Positions 16,745 to 26,241 of a stretch of 64,000 nucleotides of DNA are shown piece by piece. This DNA is from Methylobacterium sp. DB0501. GTDB lineage: Bacteria > Pseudomonadota > Alphaproteobacteria > Rhizobiales > Beijerinckiaceae. Numbering within the stretch: the stretch's first letter is position 1; the number at the start of each line of letters is the position of its first letter. A model generated the notes under the pieces. It searched no databases. It saw only the letters and a list, made by a program, of their open reading frames with translations, and was not told the DNA's origin. Both the position numbers and the translations under genes were made by a program. The stretch spans positions 1-64,000 of the forward strand of contig NZ_JAAKGV010000022.1 of assembly GCF_011043735.1 (NCBI RefSeq), in the 5' to 3' direction.

Positions 16745-17911
16745 ATGTCCGATCCCGCTTCCCCGGTCTCCCGCCGCGCCGCCCGCGTCGCGCCCTTCCT
16801 GGCGATGGACGTGCTCGCCGCCGCGGCGCGGCGCGAGCGGCAGGGCGGCAGCGTGGTGCACATGGAGGTGGGCCAGCCCTCGGCCCCGGCCCCGAAACCC
16901 GCCATCGCGGCGGCGCAAAGCGCGCTCGCCTCCGGCCGCATCCCCTATACCGAGGCCTTGGGCATCGCGCCGCTGCGCGAGCGCATCGCCCGCCACTACG
17001 CCGACGCCTACGGCGTGACGGTCGCGCCGGAGCGGGTCGTCGTGACCACCGGCTCGTCGGCGGGCTTCGTGCTGGCCTTTCTGAGCCTGTTCGATGCCGG
17101 TGGGCGGGTGGCGATCGCCGCACCGGGCTATCCGGCCTATCGCTCGGTGCTCCAGGCGGTCGACCTGGAGCCCGTCGGCCTTACCCTGCGGGCCGAGGAC
17201 GGCTTCGTCCCGACGGCCGCCGCTCTGCGGGCCGCCCATGCGAGCGCGCCGCTCGCAGGCCTCCTGGTGATGAGCCCGGCCAACCCGTCGGGCACGATGA
17301 TCGACGAGGCGGGCCTGCGCTCCCTGGCCGGGGCCTGCCGCGAGCTGAACGTCCGCTTCATCTCCGACGAGATCTATCACGGCCTGACCTACGGCGTGCC
17401 GGCCGCCACCGCGCTCGCGGTCGATCCCGACGCGGTCGTGATCAACTCGTTCTCGAAATACTATTGCATGACCGGCTGGCGCATCGGCTGGATGGTGGTG
17501 CCGGAGGCCCTGGTGCGGCCGATCGAGCGGCTGGCCCAGAACCTCTACATCTCGGCCCCCTACCTGTCGCAGGTGGCCGCACTCGCCGCCTTCGAGGCGA
17601 CCGAGGAGCTGGAGGCGGTGAAGGCCGACTATGGCCGGGCCCGCGCTCTGCTCCTCAACGAGCTGCCGGGACTCGGCCTCGGCGACGTCCACCCGGCCGA
17701 CGGCGCCTTCTACCTCTACGCCGACGTCGCCCGGCTCACCAACGACTCGATCGGCTTCTGCCGCCGGATGCTCGACGAAGCCGGCGTCGCGGCGACCCCG
17801 GGCCTCGACTTCGACCCGGATGCCGGCGCGCACCACCTGCGCCTGTCCTTCGCCGGCGGCGAGGCCGAGGCGCAGGAGGCGGTGCGGCGGCTGAAGGGCT
17901 GGCTTCGCTGA
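16745..17911 (+). CDS. PLP-dependent aminotransferase, class I/II
   Basis: A fold-type I aminotransferase of 388 residues, the normal length. The PLP lysine is Lys238 in NSFSKYYCMTGWRIGWMV. The cofactor-binding motifs TTGSSAGFVLAF, SPANPSG and SDEIYHGL are present, and a C-terminal Arg motif for the substrate carboxylate appears as HLRLSFA. The substrate may be aspartate, alanine or an aromatic acid and cannot be fixed by reading alone. It is followed on the same strand by a methyltransferase. Confidence 0.88.
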   Translation: MSDPASPVSRRAARVAPFLAMDVLAAAARRERQGGSVVHMEVGQPSAPAPKPAIAAAQSALASGRIPYTEALGIAPLRERIARHYADAYGVTVAPERVVVTTGSSAGFVLAFLSLFDAGGRVAIAAPGYPAYRSVLQAVDLEPVGLTLRAEDGFVPTAAALRAAHASAPLAGLLVMSPANPSGTMIDEAGLRSLAGACRELNVRFISDEIYHGLTYGVPAATALAVDPDAVVINSFSKYYCMTGWRIGWMVVPEALVRPIERLAQNLYISAPYLSQVAALAAFEATEELEAVKADYGRARALLLNELPGLGLGDVHPADGAFYLYADVARLTNDSIGFCRRMLDEAGVAATPGLDFDPDAGAHHLRLSFAGGEAEAQEAVRRLKGWLR

Positions 17912-17941
17912 GGGCGGATCCGGCGCGAGGAGGGGACATCC

Positions 17942-17959
17942 ATGAGCGACCCGTCATGA
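17942..17959 (+). promoter_or_regulatory. Five-codon leader frame overlapping the methyltransferase start
   Basis: GGAGGGG at 17930-17936 is ideally spaced for an ATG at 17942, which encodes MSDPS and stops at a TGA overlapping the methyltransferase ATG (ATGA). The main start lies 14 bases further on, outside the normal spacing. Ribosomes may load on the leader and re-start at the overlap. This is inference from spacing only. Confidence 0.4.
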
Positions 17960-18726
17960 GCCACCTGCACCCCGCCGCCGCGACCGGTTTTTCCGCCGGG
18001 GCCGACACCTACGCCAAGGGCCGGCCCGACTACCCGGCGGCGCTCGCCGGCTGGCTGCGCGAGACCTTGCGCCTCGGGCCCGGCCGCGCGGTCGCCGATC
18101 TCGGCGCCGGTACCGGCAAGTTCACCGGGCTGCTCGCCGCCACCGGCGCCGACGTGACGGCGATCGAGCCGGTCGACGCGATGCGGGCGACGCTCGCCGC
18201 GTCCTTGCCCGGCGTGACCGCGCGCGCCGGTGCGGCCGAGGCGATCCCGCTCACCGACGCAAGCCTCGACGCGCTCGTCTGCGCCCAGGCCTTCCACTGG
18301 TTCGCGACCCCGGCGGCGCTCGCCGAGATCCGCCGGGTGCTCAAGGTCGGCGGCCGGTTCGGCCTCGTGTGGAACGTCCGCGACGAGGGCACCCCCTGGG
18401 TGAGGGAGCTGACCGCGATCATGAACGCCCACGAGGGCGACGCGCCGCGCTACCACACCGGGGCGTGGCGTCGTCCGTTTCCGGCGGCGGGCTTCGGGCC
18501 GCTGCACGAGGAGTCCTTCCCGCACGGGCATCGCGGCACGCCGGGGCAGGTGATCCTCGACCGCACGCTGTCGGTGAGCTTCATCGCGGCCTTGCCGGAA
18601 TCGGAGCGTGCGACGGTGGCCGGCAGCGTGCGGGCGCTCATCGATCGCACGCCGGAGCTTGCCGGGCGGGCGGAGGTGACGTTCCCGTATCGGACGCACG
18701 TCTATTGGTGCGAACGGCAGGCTTGA
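17956..18726 (+). CDS. Class I SAM-dependent methyltransferase
   Basis: A 256-residue methyltransferase of the UbiE/Methyltransf_11 type. The SAM site reads VADLGAGTGKFTGLLAATGA (about residues 47-66), the acidic ribose-binding residue lies in VTAIEPVD, and motif IV is ALVCAQAFHWFA. The N-terminal GFSAGADTYAKGRPDYP is typical of small-molecule methyltransferases. The substrate is unknown. The only well-spaced Shine-Dalgarno upstream serves a five-codon leader that overlaps the start. It is 45 bases downstream of the aminotransferase, so the two are probably co-transcribed. Confidence 0.85.
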   Translation: MSHLHPAAATGFSAGADTYAKGRPDYPAALAGWLRETLRLGPGRAVADLGAGTGKFTGLLAATGADVTAIEPVDAMRATLAASLPGVTARAGAAEAIPLTDASLDALVCAQAFHWFATPAALAEIRRVLKVGGRFGLVWNVRDEGTPWVRELTAIMNAHEGDAPRYHTGAWRRPFPAAGFGPLHEESFPHGHRGTPGQVILDRTLSVSFIAALPESERATVAGSVRALIDRTPELAGRAEVTFPYRTHVYWCERQA

Positions 18727-18727
18727 G

Positions 18728-18759
18728 CCTGTTTCCGGACGTCTCCTTCGGGAAACAGG
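18728..18759. terminator. Hairpin between convergent genes
   Basis: CCTGTTTCC and GGAAACAGG form a 9-base-pair stem two bases after the methyltransferase stop. There is no T-run. It lies in the 201-base gap between the convergent methyltransferase and chemotaxis genes; the rest of that gap shows nothing I recognise. Confidence 0.45.
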
Positions 18760-18927
18760 ATCACCGGCCGGCGCGGCGCCTGGGCGACGCCGACATCGGC
18801 ATCGCGACGCGATCAGGCGGATTTCGCATGGCCCCTGCGCGTTCGGACAAGCGCCGTCGCCAGCCTCGGGCCGCGCGGTGGAACCCGAACCCCAAGGGAC
18901 GCGGCGGCGACATGCCGCGAACAGTCG

Positions 18928-20253
18928 TCAGCGCGCCGTGATCGCGCCGGCGGCGGCGACCATCGTCGTGGCGGCGGCCTCGAAGGCCTGGAAGGCGGGG
19001 ATCGCCCGGTCCCAGGCGCCCACGCCGAGGGCATCGGCCATCGCGGCGGCGTGGCGCCGGGCCTCGGCGCTCGCCGCGAGCAGCCGGGCGGCGGCGGGAT
19101 CGGCGGGATCGATGCCGAAATCGGTCGCCGCGCCGGCGCCGAAGGGCGGCACGGCCGCGCTTGCCGAGCCGAGCCCGACCAGGGCCGCCGCGAGGCGGCG
19201 CTTCCAGGCGCCGACATCCGCCGGCAGGCGCACGAGCGCGTAGGCCGGCAGGTTCCGGGCCGCCCCGGCATCGAGGGCGCCCTGCGCCGCCGTCTCGGCC
19301 CGCACCAGGATCGTCATCAGGCCATCGATCTCGTCGCGGGTCTTCTGTGCCTTGCCGGCGACCTGCTGCACGCCGGCGGAGATCTCCGCGGTCGCGGCCT
19401 CCTGCTGGCCCAGCACGTCGGCGAGGGCCCGGATTCCCTCCGCCGAGCGGGCGACGGCCTCGCCCTCCTGCGCCACCCGGGCCTCGACCCGGGACACCGC
19501 GGCGCTGCCCTCCGCCACCGCGTGGCGGCTCTCGGCGACGGCGGCCTGGATCGCCGCGAGTTCCTGCAGCAGCACCGACAGGCGGCCGCGGATCTGCTCG
19601 GTCGCCCGCGCGGTCTGGCCGGAGAGCTGCTTGACTTCCGCCGCCACCACGGCGAAGCCGCGGCCGGCCTCGCCGGCCCGGGCCGCCTCGATCGTCGCGT
19701 TGAGCGCCAGGAGGTTGGTCTGGCTCGAGATCGCCTCGATCGTCCCGGCCATCTCTTGGATCTGGAGCGCGGCGCCCTCGAATCCGGTCAGGCGCTGCTC
19801 GATCTGGCCGGCATGGGTCTCGATCGCCGCCATGGTCCGGCTCGCCTCGCGCATGTCCGTGGCGCAGGCGGCGATGCCGCCGGTCGCTCGCTCGGCGACG
19901 TCCGCGCTGGCCTGCGAGCGGCCGGCGAGTTCGCGGGTCGAGGCCGCGATCTCCTCCACCGCCGCCGCCATGGCGCGGGTCTGTGCGGCGATCTCGCCGG
20001 CATCGTGCGTCATCCAGCCGAGGACGGTGGCGCCCTCCGAGGCCTCGGCGGCGATGCGGGCGGTCTGGCCGAGATCCGAGGCGGCGCTGCCGCGCAGTTG
20101 CGCGACGAGGCGCCCGAGGGCGCCGGCGAGCCGGCCGGTCCCGAGTTCCGCCCCGGCCGCCCCGGCGCGGTCGACGAGGCCGGCCAGGCGGTCCTCGACC
20201 ATCTCGGGCGTCTCAACGACGGCGGGCGGTGGGGTGCGACGGGAACGGAACAT
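18928..20253 (-). CDS. Soluble methyl-accepting chemotaxis protein
   Basis: A 441-residue cytoplasmic chemoreceptor with no membrane segment and no recognised N-terminal sensor domain. The long coiled coil has the canonical hairpin tip ISSQTNLLALNATIEAARAG and GRGFAVVAAEVKQLS, which bind CheW and CheA. After the coiled coil, residues of about 330-441 resemble the pattern of a zinc-binding CZB domain (GAWKRRLAAAL, EARRHAAAM), but the first zinc-ligand His and the Cys appear to be missing. It may therefore be a degenerate CZB-like module; this part is tentative. It lies downstream of rne on the same strand, separated by hairpins. Confidence 0.85.
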   Translation of the reverse strand: MFRSRRTPPPAVVETPEMVEDRLAGLVDRAGAAGAELGTGRLAGALGRLVAQLRGSAASDLGQTARIAAEASEGATVLGWMTHDAGEIAAQTRAMAAAVEEIAASTRELAGRSQASADVAERATGGIAACATDMREASRTMAAIETHAGQIEQRLTGFEGAALQIQEMAGTIEAISSQTNLLALNATIEAARAGEAGRGFAVVAAEVKQLSGQTARATEQIRGRLSVLLQELAAIQAAVAESRHAVAEGSAAVSRVEARVAQEGEAVARSAEGIRALADVLGQQEAATAEISAGVQQVAGKAQKTRDEIDGLMTILVRAETAAQGALDAGAARNLPAYALVRLPADVGAWKRRLAAALVGLGSASAAVPPFGAGAATDFGIDPADPAAARLLAASAEARRHAAAMADALGVGAWDRAIPAFQAFEAAATTMVAAAGAITAR

Positions 20254-20472
20254 GACAGAGACTCACCGAGGAATGAGCTGATTTCGTCCGAGCCCCGTAT
20301 CGGTTCCGTTAACGGAGCACCGAACTTGGCGTTTATCGCGTTACATTACCGGGATGAGCGTATGAGGTTCGACGCTGCGGTCCACAGCATCCGCGTACGG
20401 AACATCTTCCTGCTGCTTGATTGCTCCAGCGTTGCATGGGCCGCGCGGGGTATAGAGGGCCAATCAGAACGA

Positions 20473-20507
20473 CGACGGGCCGCCCCCTCCCGGAGTACGG
20501 CCCGTCG
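20473..20507 (-). terminator. Probable rne terminator
   Basis: CGACGGGCC pairs with GGCCCGTCG across a 17-base loop. On the minus strand the stem is followed by the T-containing tail TCGTTCTGATT. It is the second hairpin after the rne stop. Confidence 0.6.
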
Positions 20508-20527
20508 CGATGCGTCATGATGCGTGT

Positions 20528-20552
20528 CGGGACGGGCGTTCCGCCCGTCCCG
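20528..20552 (-). terminator. Perfect hairpin immediately after rne
   Basis: An 11-base-pair perfect stem (CGGGACGGGCG/CGCCCGTCCCG) with a 3-base loop lies 8 bases after the rne stop codon. There is no T-run, so it may protect the 3' end or assist the hairpin further on. Confidence 0.55.
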
Positions 20553-20559
20553 GGATCGG

Positions 20560-23500
20560 TCACTCGCCGCCGATCGCCGCCTTGGTGCGGGACCACCAGC
20601 CGGCCCGCTTCGGACGGTCCGGATCGGGCGGGGTCAGCACGACCGCCACCGGCTCGGGTTCGGGCTCCGGCGCGGGAGCCGGGGCCGCAGGCTCGGAGGC
20701 CTGTACCGGCTCGGCCGAACTCTCCTCGCCCGACCTGGGTGCGTCGGAGCGGGCGGGGGCCGGAGCTTCGATCGCCGCGGCCGTCAGGGCCTCGCGCTCG
20801 AGGGCGGGCAGGTCCGGAGCCGGGAGATCAGGCGCCGCGACCGGGCTGCCGACCGCCGTGGGCGCCGGTCCGGCGATCTCGTCGAGGGCGACGATCTCCT
20901 CGGCCAGCGCATCCTGCACCAGGCTGCCGCCGGCCTCCGGAGCCTCGGCCCCGACGACGATCTCCTCGCCGATCGAGCCGCCGGTCTCCTCGAAGCGGTC
21001 GCGTCCGCGGCCGCCGCGGCGCCCGCGCCGGCGCCGGCGGCTCAGGGCCTCCTCCCTGCTCTCGCGTTCGTCGCGGGCCGGAGCGGCGCCGTCCTCGGTG
21101 ATCGGGATCGAGACGGACTCGGAGCCGCCGGCCTCGGCGGGGGCCGGCTCAGGCCCCTCCTCGCCCTCGCCGCCCTCGGCCTCCGCCTCGTCGGAGCGCT
21201 CGCCGCGACCGCGCCGGCGGCGCCGGCGACGGCGACGCTTGCCCCCGCCCTCGTCCTCGCCGCGGGGCGCGCCGTCGGCGGCCTCGGCCTCGCCGGCCTC
21301 CGCCTCCCCGGTCTCGTCCTCGCCTTCCGCCTCGGCCTCGGCCTCGTCGGCCTCGGCTTCCTCGACGATCTCCTCGTCCTCGTCATCTTCCTCGAGCGGG
21401 GGCGGCAGCACCGCCTCGGCCCGGATGCTGGTGACGGGGCGCGGCTCGACCCGCTGGGCGAGGTCCCCGCGCTCGAGGTGGAAGGCCGAGGTGGCGGCCA
21501 GCCGCTCGTCGGCCGCGATGATGATCGCGACGCCGAACCGCGCCTCCAGCTCGTGCAGGTGGGCACGCTTCTGGTTGAGGATGTAGAGCGCCACCTCGGT
21601 CCGGGTGCGCAGCACCAGGTTGTGGCTGCTCGACTTGATCAAGGCCTCCTCGATCGCCCGCAGGATCAGGAGGGCCACCGAGGCGGTCGCCCGCACGAAG
21701 CCCGAGCCGCCGCAATGCGGGCAGGGCACCGAGGAGGATTCGAGCACCCCGGTGCGGATGCGCTGGCGCGACATCTCGAGCAGGCCGAAGGGCGAGATCC
21801 GGCCGACCTGGATGCGGGCGCGGTCGTTCTTCAGGCACTCATTCAGCTTCTTCTCGACGGCGCGGTTGTTCCGCTTCTCCTCCATGTCGATGAAGTCGAT
21901 GACGATGAGGCCGGCGAGGTCGCGCAGGCGCAGCTGGCGCGCCACCTCCTCGGCGGCCTCCAGGTTCGTCTTGTACGCGGTGTCCTCGATGTCGTGCTCG
22001 CGGGTGGCGCGCCCCGAGTTCACGTCGATCGAGACCAGCGCCTCCGTCGGGTTGATGACGAGGTAGCCGCCCGAGCGCAGGGAGACGTGGTTGGAGAACA
22101 TCGCGTCGAGCTGCTGCTCGACCCCGAAGCGGGCGAAGACCGGCGTCGGGTCGCGGTAGGGCTTCACCACCTTCGACTGCGTCGGCATCAGCATCCGCAT
22201 GAAGTCCTTGGCCTCGCGGTAGGCCTCCTCGCCCGCGACCAGAACCTCGTCGATGTCCTTGTTGTAGAGGTCGCGGATGGCGCGCTTGATCAGCGAGCCC
22301 TCCTCGTACACGAGCGCCGGCGCGGCGGAGGACAGGGTCAGCTCGCGCACGCTCTCCCACAAGCGCATCAGGTACTCGAAGTCGCGCTTGATCTCCGGCT
22401 TGGTGCGCGAGGCGCCGGCCGTGCGCAGGATGACGCCCATCCCGTCGGGCACCTCGAGGTCGGTGGCGATCTCCTTCAGGCGCTTGCGGTCGGCCGCGCT
22501 GGTGATCTTGCGCGAGATGCCGCCGCCCCGGCCGGTATTGGGCATCAGCACCGAGTAGCGGCCGGCCAGCGACAGGTAGGTGGTGAGCGCCGCGCCCTTG
22601 GTGCCGCGCTCCTCCTTGACGACCTGGACCAGGATGACCTGCCGGCGCTTGATCACCTCCTGGATCTTGTAGTGCCGGCGCGGGGTGCGGGGGCGCTCGG
22701 GGATCTCGGCCAGCGCGTCGCCGCGGCCGCCGACCTGCTCGACGACGGCCTCCTCGTGATCCTCGTCGTCTTCCTCGTCGTCCTCGTCTTCGTCCTCGTC
22801 GTCCTCGGACTCGTCATCCGAGTCGTCCTCATCCTCGTCTTCGTCGTCGTCCGAGTCGTCATCGTCGGAGACGGTCTCGTCGGCCTCGACCTCGGCCGCG
22901 ACGACCGGCTGCGAGGCGGCGACGGGCTGGGGCAGCACGACCTCGTCGGCCGGCTCGGCGGCGGCACCCTCGACGGCAGAAATCTCGGTGGCAGAAGTCT
23001 CGTCGGAGCCGGTGTCGGCCTGCGCCTCGACGCCGGTGCTCTCGACCGGGGCGGGCGCCGCCGACACGGCCGCGGCGATCTCCGCCGGAATCCCGGACCC
23101 GTCCTCGGCCTGCGCCGGGGCGGTCTCGACGGCGGGAGCGTCGTTCGGGCGGTTCTCGGTGCCGGGGTCCTGGTGGGCCGCACCGTCCTGAGCCGAGCCA
23201 TCCTGCGCGACCGCGGCGCCGGCATCGGCGGGGGCCTGCACTGGGTCGGATGCCCCGTGCGGCTCGACCGCCGGGGGCGCGCCGCCCTCGGTTTCCGCGC
23301 TCCCCGGCCGCGGAGCCTCCTCGGCGAACGCCTCTTGCGCGAAGGTCTCTTGGGCGAAGGTCTCTTGCGCGAGCGTCTCCCGCGGGTGCGCGTCCTGCCA
23401 GCCGGTCGCCTCGGCGCCGGTCTCCTGGGCCGGGGATTCCCGGGACTCGTCGGCGGGGGCGCTCACCACGGCGTCGGCCGGGCGCGCGGCGGCCTCGGCC

Positions 23501-23874
23501 CGGCGGCCGCGGCGACGGCGACGGCGGGGCTGCTCGCTGCGCTCGCTGCGTTCCTGGCGCTCGGGCCGCTCCTCGTGCTCGCGCTCGGCCCGCGCCTCCT
23601 CCTCGAGGAGCGCCATCCGGTCGGCGATCGGGATCTGGTAATAGTCGGGATGGATCTCGCTGAAGGCCAGGAAGCCGTGGCGGTTGCCCCCGTACTCGAC
23701 GAAGGCGGCCTGCAGCGACGGCTCGACCCGGGTGACCTTGGCGAGGTAGATGTTGCCCCGCAGCTGGCGGCGGCTAGCGGATTCGAAGTCGAATTCCTCG
23801 ACCTTCGATCCCTTGACCGTCACCACCCGGGTCTCTTCCGGGTGGGCGGCATCGATGAGCATCTTGTTGGCCAT
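20560..23874 (-). CDS. rne: Ribonuclease E
   Basis: The central endoribonuclease of mRNA turnover and rRNA/tRNA processing. The 1104-residue frame starts MANKMLIDAAHPEETRVV. An S1 domain begins near residue 35 and is split by a large insert (about residues 80-400) containing an almost pure Asp/Glu run at about 331-376. The catalytic DNase I-like domain has VSIDVNSGRAT (about 616) and LIVIDFIDM (about 658), then the zinc-link CPHCGG (about 716). The C-terminal scaffold is Arg- and Glu-rich and ends in the alphaproteobacterial motif RAGWWSRTKAAIGGE. The ATG at 23874 is chosen because it begins the conserved sequence; the frame is open further upstream but not conserved. Confidence 0.96.
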   Translation of the reverse strand: MANKMLIDAAHPEETRVVTVKGSKVEEFDFESASRRQLRGNIYLAKVTRVEPSLQAAFVEYGGNRHGFLAFSEIHPDYYQIPIADRMALLEEEARAEREHEERPERQERSERSEQPRRRRRRGRRAEAAARPADAVVSAPADESRESPAQETGAEATGWQDAHPRETLAQETFAQETFAQEAFAEEAPRPGSAETEGGAPPAVEPHGASDPVQAPADAGAAVAQDGSAQDGAAHQDPGTENRPNDAPAVETAPAQAEDGSGIPAEIAAAVSAAPAPVESTGVEAQADTGSDETSATEISAVEGAAAEPADEVVLPQPVAASQPVVAAEVEADETVSDDDDSDDDEDEDEDDSDDESEDDEDEDEDDEEDDEDHEEAVVEQVGGRGDALAEIPERPRTPRRHYKIQEVIKRRQVILVQVVKEERGTKGAALTTYLSLAGRYSVLMPNTGRGGGISRKITSAADRKRLKEIATDLEVPDGMGVILRTAGASRTKPEIKRDFEYLMRLWESVRELTLSSAAPALVYEEGSLIKRAIRDLYNKDIDEVLVAGEEAYREAKDFMRMLMPTQSKVVKPYRDPTPVFARFGVEQQLDAMFSNHVSLRSGGYLVINPTEALVSIDVNSGRATREHDIEDTAYKTNLEAAEEVARQLRLRDLAGLIVIDFIDMEEKRNNRAVEKKLNECLKNDRARIQVGRISPFGLLEMSRQRIRTGVLESSSVPCPHCGGSGFVRATASVALLILRAIEEALIKSSSHNLVLRTRTEVALYILNQKRAHLHELEARFGVAIIIAADERLAATSAFHLERGDLAQRVEPRPVTSIRAEAVLPPPLEEDDEDEEIVEEAEADEAEAEAEGEDETGEAEAGEAEAADGAPRGEDEGGGKRRRRRRRRRGRGERSDEAEAEGGEGEEGPEPAPAEAGGSESVSIPITEDGAAPARDERESREEALSRRRRRGRRGGRGRDRFEETGGSIGEEIVVGAEAPEAGGSLVQDALAEEIVALDEIAGPAPTAVGSPVAAPDLPAPDLPALEREALTAAAIEAPAPARSDAPRSGEESSAEPVQASEPAAPAPAPEPEPEPVAVVLTPPDPDRPKRAGWWSRTKAAIGGE

Positions 23875-24580
23875 GACGAACTTTCGGCATGGCGACCGAC
23901 GGCTTTGCCGCTGGACGGGGCCATCCGGGAACGGGCCTTGCGGGCCCGGGCCGTGCGCGGGAGGACGAGCCTCCGTAGTCCGGTGCCGCCCCGGGCGCGG
24001 AAACCCGTGCCGGGTAGGCTCTCCCGTGCCGTGCCCGGTCGGGCTCGGCGGATGATGTCGTGCGGGGTGTGCCGTCAATCGCCGCTGCGCGCATCCACGC
24101 GCGCGAGGGGTTGACGATGGCCGGGGGCAGGGGGCACGGACGGGCGCGACGCCGGATGCGCGCGCCTGGGGCAGCAGCTTCGTGATCCGAGGCTGTGCGT
24201 CCGCGCATACTCCCACCGACCTTTCGAATCGAGGCGCCGGGACGCGAAGGTCCGGCCGCCGGTAAAAACGGGCGACGACGTTCACGAACGCCGTCGCGGA
24301 TCTAGAGACACCTGCCCGGCTCGCGAGATCGTCGGACGATCCGCCGGCGGCCGGCCAGCGCCGAAGCCGCTGCGAGAGCGCCCGGGCGAGCCCGTGGTCC
24401 GCGGCGAGAAGCCGGCGGCAACGGGCAGGGGTCATCATCATTACAGAGTGTCCGGCGGAATTTGCAAGCGCCAACGCGGCGATAAGGCGGGAGCGGCGGC
24501 GACCTTGCCGCCCTTCCGGCTGTACCCCGGGGGCCACAGCGGGAAACCGGCGATCCGGAGGCCTTCGCGATGCGTTAACC
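23875..24580. other. Long rne/amidase divergent intergenic region
   Basis: 706 bases without a supported gene separate the divergent rne and amidase genes. It should contain both promoters and the rne 5' leader; in other bacteria a long leader mediates RNase E autocontrol. I could not define promoters or a stable named RNA here. An imperfect inverted repeat (GCGTTAACC/GGTTATCGC, 24572-24596) straddles the assigned amidase start codon. Confidence 0.5.
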
Positions 24581-26038
24581 ATGGCGCGGTTATCGCGTAA
24601 CCGGGATGCAGCCTTCAGGTCGCCGCGAGCCATGCCGACACGACGCGCAAGTCCGATACGACAGGCCAGTCCGACACGAGAGACGAGCCCGACGGGTCCG
24701 ATCCGCCTGGCGGTCCGTGCCGCCCTGCTGGCCGCGTGCCTCGTCCTGCCGGCCGCCGGCTTCGCCGCGTCGTCGGCAGGCGTCGCCGCGCCCGAGCATC
24801 AGGCGTCCGATCGTCCCGCCGTGGCGATCGCCGCGGAGGTCGCGGCCGCGCCCGAGGGCGGCAACCGCCTGATCGTGGTTCTGTCGCGGCCGGTCGAGGC
24901 GCGGGCCTTCGTGATGGAGCGGCCCGACCGGGCGATCGTCGACCTGCCGGAGGTCAATTTCCAGCTGCCGCCGGAAGCCGGGCGCAAGCGGGAGGGGCTC
25001 GTCGCCTCCTACCGCTACGGCCTGTTCGCCCCCGGCCGCTCGCGCATCGTCATCGACCTCGCCCAGACGGCCACGGTGGCGCGGGTCGCCACCACCACCC
25101 GGCCGCGGGACGGGGCGACGCTGCTGACCATCGACCTCGCCCGCAGCGACCGCGAGGCGTTCCGGCGCGCCGCCCAGCCGCCCGAGCCCGCCCGCCCGGC
25201 GGCCGCATCGGTGCAGCAGGCGGGTGATTCGCGCCCCCTCGTCATCGTCGATGCCGGCCATGGCGGCATCGATCCCGGCGCCATCGCGGGCACCGGCGTC
25301 TACGAGAAGGACATCGTGTTCGGCGTCGCCCAGGGGCTGGTGCAGCGCCTGGAGGCCGGGGGCAGGATCCGGGTACAGATGACCCGCGACCGCGACGTGT
25401 TCGTGCCGCTGAACGAGCGGGTGCGCATCGCCCGCGACGCGAAGGCCGACCTGTTCGTGTCGATCCACGCCGACTCGATCTCGGCCGCGCCGCAGGTGCG
25501 CGGCGCCACCATCTATACCGGGTCCGAGAAGGCGACCGACGCCGAATCGGCCCGGCTCGCCGACCGCGAGAACAAGGCCGACGCCGCCGCCGGCGCCGAC
25601 CAGGGCGACGGCCCGGGCGACGTCGCCGACATCCTGCAGGAACTCACCCTGCGCGAGACCCGCGGCTTCTCGGCCCGGTTCGCCAAGGGGCTGTTCACCC
25701 GCCTCTCCGGCGTGATGGAGATGAGCGCCAAGCCCCACCGCGAGGCCGGCTTCCGGGTGCTGCGCTCGCCCGACGTGCCCTCGGTGCTGGTCGAGCTCGG
25801 CTACCTGTCGAGCAAGCGCGACCTCGACCTGCTGCTCTCCGACGAGTGGCGGACCAACGTCACCGGCCAGATGGCCGGCGCCATCGAGGCGTTCTTCGCG
25901 TCCCGCCTGCCGCCGGCCGTCGCCGCCCGTACGGCGGACGCGCCCCGGATCGGCAGGGCTGCCCAGATCTCGGCGGGCCAAGGTTCGGCGGGGCAGGGTT
26001 CGGCCGGGCAGGGCGGACCCGCCCCAGTTTCACCATAG
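24581..26038 (+). CDS. N-acetylmuramoyl-L-alanine amidase (AmiC type)
   Basis: A secreted zinc amidase that cleaves the peptide from muramic acid in peptidoglycan, usually at septation. The 485-residue frame has a basic N-terminus with SPTR-like repeats, then a hydrophobic export segment (LAVRAALLAACLVLPAAGFA). An AMIN domain (about 85-200) targets the cell wall. The Amidase_3 domain begins LVIVDAGHGGIDPGA and continues with the zinc/catalytic motifs FVSIHADS and SVLVELGYLSS. The tail has three AGQGS repeats. An ATG at 24632 is an alternative start. It lies just upstream of the gene for penicillin-binding protein 1A. Confidence 0.92.
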   Translation: MARLSRNRDAAFRSPRAMPTRRASPIRQASPTRETSPTGPIRLAVRAALLAACLVLPAAGFAASSAGVAAPEHQASDRPAVAIAAEVAAAPEGGNRLIVVLSRPVEARAFVMERPDRAIVDLPEVNFQLPPEAGRKREGLVASYRYGLFAPGRSRIVIDLAQTATVARVATTTRPRDGATLLTIDLARSDREAFRRAAQPPEPARPAAASVQQAGDSRPLVIVDAGHGGIDPGAIAGTGVYEKDIVFGVAQGLVQRLEAGGRIRVQMTRDRDVFVPLNERVRIARDAKADLFVSIHADSISAAPQVRGATIYTGSEKATDAESARLADRENKADAAAGADQGDGPGDVADILQELTLRETRGFSARFAKGLFTRLSGVMEMSAKPHREAGFRVLRSPDVPSVLVELGYLSSKRDLDLLLSDEWRTNVTGQMAGAIEAFFASRLPPAVAARTADAPRIGRAAQISAGQGSAGQGSAGQGGPAPVSP

Positions 26039-26241
26039 ATCCCGTGTCGATAGGGACCCGTCGGCCCCTCGCTGTCCTGGATTCCGCGGTCCTCCTCCGC
26101 TAAGCGCGGGAGCGGTTCGCGCGTCGTCGTGACGGTCGCGTTCTCGTGAGGAGCCGTGCCCGGGCGTGGCCTCCGCCACGCATCTCGGGCTACACAGCAG
26201 GCCCTGAGGGCCGCGCGGCATCATCGACGGATCGGGTTTCG

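Larger units (their letters stand above)
20254..20559. other. rne-MCP intergenic region
   Basis: This 306-base gap holds two hairpins after rne and presumably the promoter of the chemotaxis gene. A CCGTTAACGG palindrome lies at about 20307-20316. No further gene is supported. Confidence 0.5.

Noticed and set aside
20524..24114. A 1196-codon open frame antisense to rne
   Set aside because: It mirrors rne in a GC-rich genome, has repetitive Arg/Gly/Leu composition and no family motif. The same applies to long frames at 9873-12287, 13453-15039 and 39676-41970.
24570..24578. ATG-CGT-TAA two-codon leader before the amidase
   Set aside because: Too short and without a well-spaced ribosome site; probably chance.
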